64,000 nucleotides of DNA. Origin: CBDUQN01 sp965369375. Its GTDB lineage: Bacteria > Krumholzibacteriota > Krumholzibacteriia > Krumholzibacteriales > Krumholzibacteriaceae. Shown here piece after piece: positions 59,196 to 64,000 of this stretch. Every line of letters begins with the position of its first letter. Positions within the stretch are counted from its first letter, which is position 1. Below the pieces are notes generated by a model. The model was not told where the DNA came from. It saw only the letters and a program-made list of their open reading frames with translations, and searched no databases. The stretch covers positions 1 through 64,000 of the forward strand of contig CBDUQN010000008.1 in assembly GCA_965369375.1 (NCBI GenBank), written 5' to 3'. The translations under genes and the position numbers were made by a program.

Positions 59196-62100
59196 TTGGT
59201 TAAACGGATCTTGAAATCGAGAATCATGTCCTGGGTATCGCTCATGATCGGGCTGTTCCTGACGATGGTTATCGTTCTCGTCATCGTGCTCAATACGGAT
59301 TTCTTCGCTCACAATGCAAGCAGGATGTTTTCCCGGTATCTCTTCAGCGGAACTCCGTTCAGTCTCCGGGTGGATCAACTCGAAGGCAATCCATTCAAGG
59401 GGATGAAAGTCAAGGGACTGACGGTCCGCTATGAGAGCGAGGATTTTTCATTCGACATCATCCGCGTAGACGAAGTGGCTCTCAGATACAACATGCTTTC
59501 GTTGATAAGCAGGGAACCGTTGATCGATGAGCTTGTTTTGATACGCCCTCATCTCTGGATAAAACCTGATTCCTCGGGAGTGAATATCCTTCCCGGCGGG
59601 GGAGGGGGCTCGCGCGGCGATCTGCCGCAGCTCTCGATACGCTCCTTCGAGATTCAGAACGGTCAGGTGATTCTTCAAGGGCCGGAAAGTGCAAATGCGC
59701 TGCGAAACATAAATCTCACGGGAACGGTGCATATATTCCAGAATGAGGTATTTCTGAAGCTTGATGAGGGTGGCTGTGAGGATATCGGCAGACAGGTGTG
59801 TCTGACAACGCTAAGCGGAGATATCAGGTGGATACAGGAAAGCACCCTCAAACGGGGTAGGGTTATAAAGACTAATCGTCTCCTGCTTCACAAACTCGAT
59901 ATCGGGCTCGATCAATCCCACCTCACGCTCGACGGGATCGTCAATCCCGATTCCATGACATTTCAGGTAAAGGTAGGCGCCGAGCCACTCGATATAGAGG
60001 AAATCACGCATACGCTGGGTATCGAGACCTCGCACTTCGGAGATCTCCAGGGTACATTTATCGTGAGAGGCGTCCCGGACAGCCTCCATGTGAACGGGCT
60101 GTTCAACGGGATTTTTTCCGGCTATGCCCTGAGCGGTTTCAGGGCCGATGCGACGTTCGAGCGGGATGGGATCACGATCAACTACTGCAAGGGTGAGTTC
60201 AATGGCGCGCATGTCGAGGGGAAGGGGCGCTATTCCTTCGAAGAACCTGATAACCTCGATCTGGACATCATGGTGCGTGATTTGAATGTTGCGAAAGGTT
60301 TTATTCCGGGTAGGACAATCCCGGAGACGCTCTTCAACGGGCATGTCAGGTTTACCTACTTTGTGCCGGATGGAAACATCTTTTTCCAGTGCGAGCTCGG
60401 CCCCGGCCACATCGGGGAATTTCCGTTCGACGAGGCCTCCATCATCGGCCGGTATGCCGCCGACAGTTTGACATTTTCCAGGATCTTTCTGAACGCCACC
60501 GGCCATACGATCAACTCACACGGCGCCATCTCATCGGATGGGACCTTGAGATTTTATTTCGATTTGCTGTGCGCTCCCGACGATACGATATTCGCGTACC
60601 TCGATATAGAGCGCTACCGGGCGGGATTGGATGTAAACGGTATCTGCGAAGGTACGGCGGATGCCTGGAATCTCCGGGCGAGCGGCGTGTGTAAGCAGGT
60701 TGTCTATGAGAGATTTGTTGTTCCCGAGGGGTATATGAATCTTGCGATTATCAAGAACGATGCGTACGAGGTCTACTTCAATCTCGAGGGGGATAGCTGC
60801 TACGTCGATCCGATCGGTTTCGAATCGATAGAGTTTTCACTCGAATATATCGATGAGATAACGAGTATCAAGAAGCTGCGCTTGTCGAAACCCGACCTCG
60901 ACGCTGAGATCCGGGCCGATATCAGTGTCAGTGACGATAGCGTTTTGATACGCTTTGGAGAGGTTTCGCTCCTTGCATTCGATGAACGATGGATCGGCGG
61001 CGGCGCCTTCGAGGTCGTCATCGAAGACTCGGCGGTGCGGTTTAGAGATCTGCAACTGCACGCGAGACACGGCGCACTCTACGCAAGCGGCATGGTGGAT
61101 CGCTCCGGTGATTATGTCGAGGGCGAGCTCGCGATGGAGCGGGTGGGACTCGAGCTCCTCAATCGGCTCGGGATCATCGAAACGCCCCTCGCGGGCAGGG
61201 TAAAGGGTACGGTCGTGTTTTCGGGCAGGCGATCGGATCCGGATATTCGAGTCGATCTCGAAATGGCTGACGGATTGCTGGATACCCTCGCGGTGGATTT
61301 ACTTATGCTGAATGCGGCATATTCGCGGGGGAAGTTTCAAATCGATTCACTCGTTATCACCGCTCCGACCGGTTACGTGGAGATACGGGGAACGATCGAG
61401 AATGCGCCGATCGAGCATCTCTACCGGGACTGGAAACCCGCGCTCAAGAGATCGGTTATAAACCTTCAATCGTACAGCCGGGATATGTATCTGCAGCCGT
61501 TTCTCGTGCTGATCGGAAGACTGCCGTTCACCGGAGGGTGGCTCAACGGCACCGTTTCCCTGAACGGTCCCTTCGCGCATCCAATCGTGGCTTTCGACGG
61601 GCGCATAGACAGCCTCGCCGGATCGATATTCAGGATTCCATCGATAGATGTCGGTGTCAGGGTGGGAGGGGGAGAGCTCTCCGTCGATGGAACCATTTCT
61701 ATCGGTAATGGTCACACTGGAGCATTCAGGGGCATCGTCCCGCTTGCCCGAGGGGAGTGGTTCTATTCGGTCGATGGAAAGCGCCCCGTCTCGTACGAGA
61801 TTTCAATGCCCGAAGGCGACTTCGCCGATATCATGAATGTGACGGATCTGTTCGCCGAGGCTGAGGGGAGGTTTTCATGGAATTTCAGCGTGACTGGAAC
61901 AACGGAGCATCCGAAGTTGCATGGGCTGTTGAGTGTCTCTGATGCGGACTTCAGACTCGCCGGGATGGAGGAGCGATTTTTCGATGTGAGTTCTACCATC
62001 AATTTCGAGGATTCACTCATTACGGTTGTTGATTTGAAGGGTGGAGAGGGTGGCAAAGGCGAGTTTACCTGTGAGGGGACGATCGCACTCGAGGGATGGA

Positions 62101-63104
62101 AACCCGCTAGATACGATTTAAAAATTCATTTGGATAACTTCTTGCTCGCAAGCATACCTGATGTTACCGCCATTTTGAACGGCGATCTGGCCGTTGATAC
62201 CAATTTCGAGGGAGGGAGGGTCATACCGGTGCTGAACGGCTCACTCGAAGTCAAAAAGGCGGAAGTCTACTTCGAGTTCGGAGATTTGGCCTCGGCCGAG
62301 CCGAGGAGCACGATGTCTTCTCCGTCGTGGGTCGCCGTCATCGATCTCGAGATACCGGGCAATACGTGGATCAAGACTCCCGACGCGAGCATTGAGCTCC
62401 AGGGCGATATCACCTTCTACCGGGACCACAGGGGGATGTATTTTCGTGGGGTCCTCGATTTGATACGAGGATCGTATTCCGTATACGGCAACAAGTTTCA
62501 CTTGAGATCAGGCAAGCTCGAGTTTGTCCATGCAGATAGCTTCAGGCCGGTGGTTTTTGTCGAGGCGGAAACAAAGGATCCGGAAGGGAAACGAATTTAT
62601 CTGACATTGACCTGGCACCAGGATGATATAGAGCCGAAGCTGGCTCTGCGCCATGAAGATCCCGGCTACAGCGAAACCGATACCTGGCGGATGCTCGGCG
62701 GGAGCGTGATCGGGTACACGGGAAGCGAGAGCCAGAGCTGGGATGCGGTCGGCACGGCTCAGTCGCTGGCAGCTAATTATATCGAGAGGGCTCTCAATTC
62801 ACAGATGGAGGGTGTTACGATCGAATTCGAGTCGGGCAGTCTCTCCGGCGCCTCGAGCGCGTCCTCATGGGAGCAGCAGACGAAGATAGCCGTCGGCAAA
62901 TATCTCTCCGAAGGCTTGTATGTGAAGTACAAACAAGGACTTTCGATCTCGACTGCGAGGCAGATAGAGGTCGAGTACCGGATCAGCAGGCTCTTTCTGA
63001 TACGCTCGCAATTCATACGGCTATCAGAGGAGGTGCTGCGCGGAAAGAGCCGTTCGAGCACCGACGAGATCAACCTCGATATCAAGATTCGACTGGAGTT
63101 CTAG
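59196..63104 (+). CDS. tamB: TamB/DUF490 domain translocation and assembly protein
   Basis: This 1302-aa protein has one N-terminal membrane anchor (residues about 10-32) and a very long beta-rich region characteristic of AsmA/TamB-type lipid-transfer or assembly proteins. The C-terminal TamB signature includes GSYSVYGNKFHLRSGKLEF, LSEGLYVKYKQGLS and EVEYRISRLFLIRSQF. In other Gram-negative bacteria TamB spans the periplasm and works with the Omp85 protein TamA or moves phospholipids. It begins 18 bp after the Omp85 gene, so the two are likely one unit. The TTG start follows GGAGG by 9 bases; a later ATG at 59226 would shorten the anchor. Confidence 0.88.
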   Translation: MVKRILKSRIMSWVSLMIGLFLTMVIVLVIVLNTDFFAHNASRMFSRYLFSGTPFSLRVDQLEGNPFKGMKVKGLTVRYESEDFSFDIIRVDEVALRYNMLSLISREPLIDELVLIRPHLWIKPDSSGVNILPGGGGGSRGDLPQLSIRSFEIQNGQVILQGPESANALRNINLTGTVHIFQNEVFLKLDEGGCEDIGRQVCLTTLSGDIRWIQESTLKRGRVIKTNRLLLHKLDIGLDQSHLTLDGIVNPDSMTFQVKVGAEPLDIEEITHTLGIETSHFGDLQGTFIVRGVPDSLHVNGLFNGIFSGYALSGFRADATFERDGITINYCKGEFNGAHVEGKGRYSFEEPDNLDLDIMVRDLNVAKGFIPGRTIPETLFNGHVRFTYFVPDGNIFFQCELGPGHIGEFPFDEASIIGRYAADSLTFSRIFLNATGHTINSHGAISSDGTLRFYFDLLCAPDDTIFAYLDIERYRAGLDVNGICEGTADAWNLRASGVCKQVVYERFVVPEGYMNLAIIKNDAYEVYFNLEGDSCYVDPIGFESIEFSLEYIDEITSIKKLRLSKPDLDAEIRADISVSDDSVLIRFGEVSLLAFDERWIGGGAFEVVIEDSAVRFRDLQLHARHGALYASGMVDRSGDYVEGELAMERVGLELLNRLGIIETPLAGRVKGTVVFSGRRSDPDIRVDLEMADGLLDTLAVDLLMLNAAYSRGKFQIDSLVITAPTGYVEIRGTIENAPIEHLYRDWKPALKRSVINLQSYSRDMYLQPFLVLIGRLPFTGGWLNGTVSLNGPFAHPIVAFDGRIDSLAGSIFRIPSIDVGVRVGGGELSVDGTISIGNGHTGAFRGIVPLARGEWFYSVDGKRPVSYEISMPEGDFADIMNVTDLFAEAEGRFSWNFSVTGTTEHPKLHGLLSVSDADFRLAGMEERFFDVSSTINFEDSLITVVDLKGGEGGKGEFTCEGTIALEGWKPARYDLKIHLDNFLLASIPDVTAILNGDLAVDTNFEGGRVIPVLNGSLEVKKAEVYFEFGDLASAEPRSTMSSPSWVAVIDLEIPGNTWIKTPDASIELQGDITFYRDHRGMYFRGVLDLIRGSYSVYGNKFHLRSGKLEFVHADSFRPVVFVEAETKDPEGKRIYLTLTWHQDDIEPKLALRHEDPGYSETDTWRMLGGSVIGYTGSESQSWDAVGTAQSLAANYIERALNSQMEGVTIEFESGSLSGASSASSWEQQTKIAVGKYLSEGLYVKYKQGLSISTARQIEVEYRISRLFLIRSQFIRLSEEVLRGKSRSSTDEINLDIKIRLEF

Positions 63105-63184
63105 CATGATAAAAAACCTTGATATGGCCGGAACAAAGTATCATTTTTATGCTAGGTTTCATGAAGCACGGGAGTAGATTTGCC

Positions 63185-64000
63185 ATGCGTGACTCGTTTC
63201 ATCGAGCCTTCTTGATTCTTTTCGTCGCGCTCCTCTTTCTGCTTTCCGCCGTCTCGCAGGTGCACGCGCAGACGTACTGGTTCGGGAAAAACAAGATACA
63301 GTACAAGGATTTCAAATGGAGGGTTCTCAAGACCCCCCATTTCGATGTGCACTTCACCGAAGGGTACAAGGATCTCGCCGGCCGCACCGCCGTGATTCTC
63401 GAGTACGGTTACGACAAGCTATCGGTAGATTTCTCGCACCATATCTCCTGGCGTGTTCCGGTAATCATCTACGGGACCCATTCAGATTTTCAGTCGACGA
63501 ATATTACGCAGTTTCTGCTTCCAGAGGGGGTTCAGGCCTTCGCCGAGCCTTTGAGAAGGCGAATGGTTCTCCATTTCCCCGGCTCGAACGAGGACTACGT
63601 GCATACGACCGTTCACGAGCTCGTTCATATATTCACCTTTGACATCGTCTATCACGGGCTCATGAAATCCGCCTTCTCGCGTACGATGCTGTTCAATATT
63701 CCGGGCTGGTTTGCCGAGGGGCTCGCCGAGTACTACTCGGTCGGGTACGACGCGGAAGTAGAGATGTTCATGAGGGATGCGACGATCTTCGACTACCTCT
63801 ACGGGCTCAATGAGGTCGGAGGGTATTACACGTACAAGGCGGGGCAGGCGGCGATCTATTATGTGAACGAGACGTACGGACCGGGAAAGGTCCTCGAGAT
63901 CATGGATCACCTGCGGCACCAGCATTCGATGGATCTTGCTCTCAATTCCGCGCTCGGCGTCTCGACGCAGGAATTGAGCCGCGATTGGAAAAAATTCATG
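63185..64000 (+). CDS. Secreted zinc metallopeptidase (peptidase MA-like), 3' end outside the window
   Basis: The frame is open to the end of the window (272 codons visible). The N-terminus is a signal peptide (FLILFVALLFLLSAV, with likely cleavage after VHA near residue 28). HELVH at residues 144-148 and a downstream Glu178 in GWFAEGLAEY give the HExxH...E gluzincin pattern. The visible part resembles the peptidase MA family, in which the peptidase domain is often followed by a beta-propeller. The target is unknown. The ATG at 63185 is preceded only by a weak GGGAG, and no promoter was recognised. It lies downstream of tamB on the same strand. Confidence 0.75.
   Translation, partial: MRDSFHRAFLILFVALLFLLSAVSQVHAQTYWFGKNKIQYKDFKWRVLKTPHFDVHFTEGYKDLAGRTAVILEYGYDKLSVDFSHHISWRVPVIIYGTHSDFQSTNITQFLLPEGVQAFAEPLRRRMVLHFPGSNEDYVHTTVHELVHIFTFDIVYHGLMKSAFSRTMLFNIPGWFAEGLAEYYSVGYDAEVEMFMRDATIFDYLYGLNEVGGYYTYKAGQAAIYYVNETYGPGKVLEIMDHLRHQHSMDLALNSALGVSTQELSRDWKKFM

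Overview
The window is a continuous bacterial chromosome segment, densely coding and of moderate GC content. It carries about 58 protein genes, two tRNA genes and the RNase P RNA gene. I see no phage, insertion sequence, CRISPR array or other foreign island. The cell is Gram-negative: the window encodes BamA, a TamB-like protein, an RseP-type protease and likely lipoproteins. Its central metabolism is ferredoxin-linked: it has a four-subunit 2-oxoacid:ferredoxin oxidoreductase and a single-chain pyruvate:ferredoxin oxidoreductase. Its heat-shock cluster has the hrcA-grpE-dnaK-dnaJ order. A selenocysteine tRNA gene implies that UGA is decoded as selenocysteine somewhere in the genome. Taken together this fits a deep-branching, probably anaerobic lineage of the FCB group or a neighbouring candidate phylum (Krumholzibacteria, Eisenbacteria or Zixibacteria-like). 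That placement is inference only, since no 16S gene is present.

Layout. 1-2.2 kb: a secreted S9 peptidase. 2.4-6.7 kb: korDABC and malic enzyme. 6.8-9.9 kb: a CTP-dependent lipid-kinase-like protein, then on the minus strand a YdjM-like membrane protein, a VTT-domain protein and a DUF362/ferredoxin protein. 10-16.8 kb: acetyl-CoA synthetase, converging on a minus-strand pair of nifJ and a dihydroorotate-dehydrogenase-like gene. 17-22.5 kb: a sugar-phosphate mutase (probably glmM), glmS, ridA, selC (tRNA-Sec), a DUF5683 protein and lepB. 22.6-28.4 kb: hrcA, grpE, dnaK, dnaJ and rsmE. 28.6-35.8 kb: yqeY, cvpA, mutS2, dnaG, rpoD and tRNA-Met. 35.9-39.7 kb: a SixA-like phosphatase, a GNAT acetyltransferase, a GT87-type glycosyltransferase and a Ycf48-repeat lipoprotein. 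39.7-48.5 kb: a leader-like region, a zinc-ribbon coiled-coil protein, RNase H, rnpB, recJ, relA/spoT, dtd, maf, yjbQ and mtnA. 48.6-56.8 kb: rplM-rpsI, rpsB-tsf, pyrH-frr-uppS-cdsA-dxr-rseP. 56.8-64 kb: a small minus-strand lipoprotein, bamA, a tamB-like gene and the start of a secreted zinc peptidase that runs off the window.

How the parts work together. The ferredoxin oxidoreductases, malic enzyme and acetyl-CoA synthetase connect C2, C3, C4 and C5 acids through reduced ferredoxin and NAD(P)H. The glmM/glmS pair, uppS, cdsA, dxr, rseP, bamA and tamB build the cell envelope. The ribosomal, tsf, frr, rpoD, dnaG, recJ and mutS2 genes are information-processing housekeeping genes. Thirteen promoter-like sequences resemble the sigma-70 consensus with 17-18 bp spacers, which suits the RpoD encoded in the same window.

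The non-routine items are the selC gene, two recent tandem duplications at gene 3' ends (76 bp and 37 bp units), a perfect 16-bp hairpin inside the Ycf48-repeat gene, a promoter-leader-terminator arrangement ahead of the zinc-ribbon gene, a G-rich four-copy repeat ahead of glmM, a Dtd protein that runs 125 bp into maf, and the absence of a CIRCE operator next to hrcA. I did not find a convincing wholly new multi-gene system.
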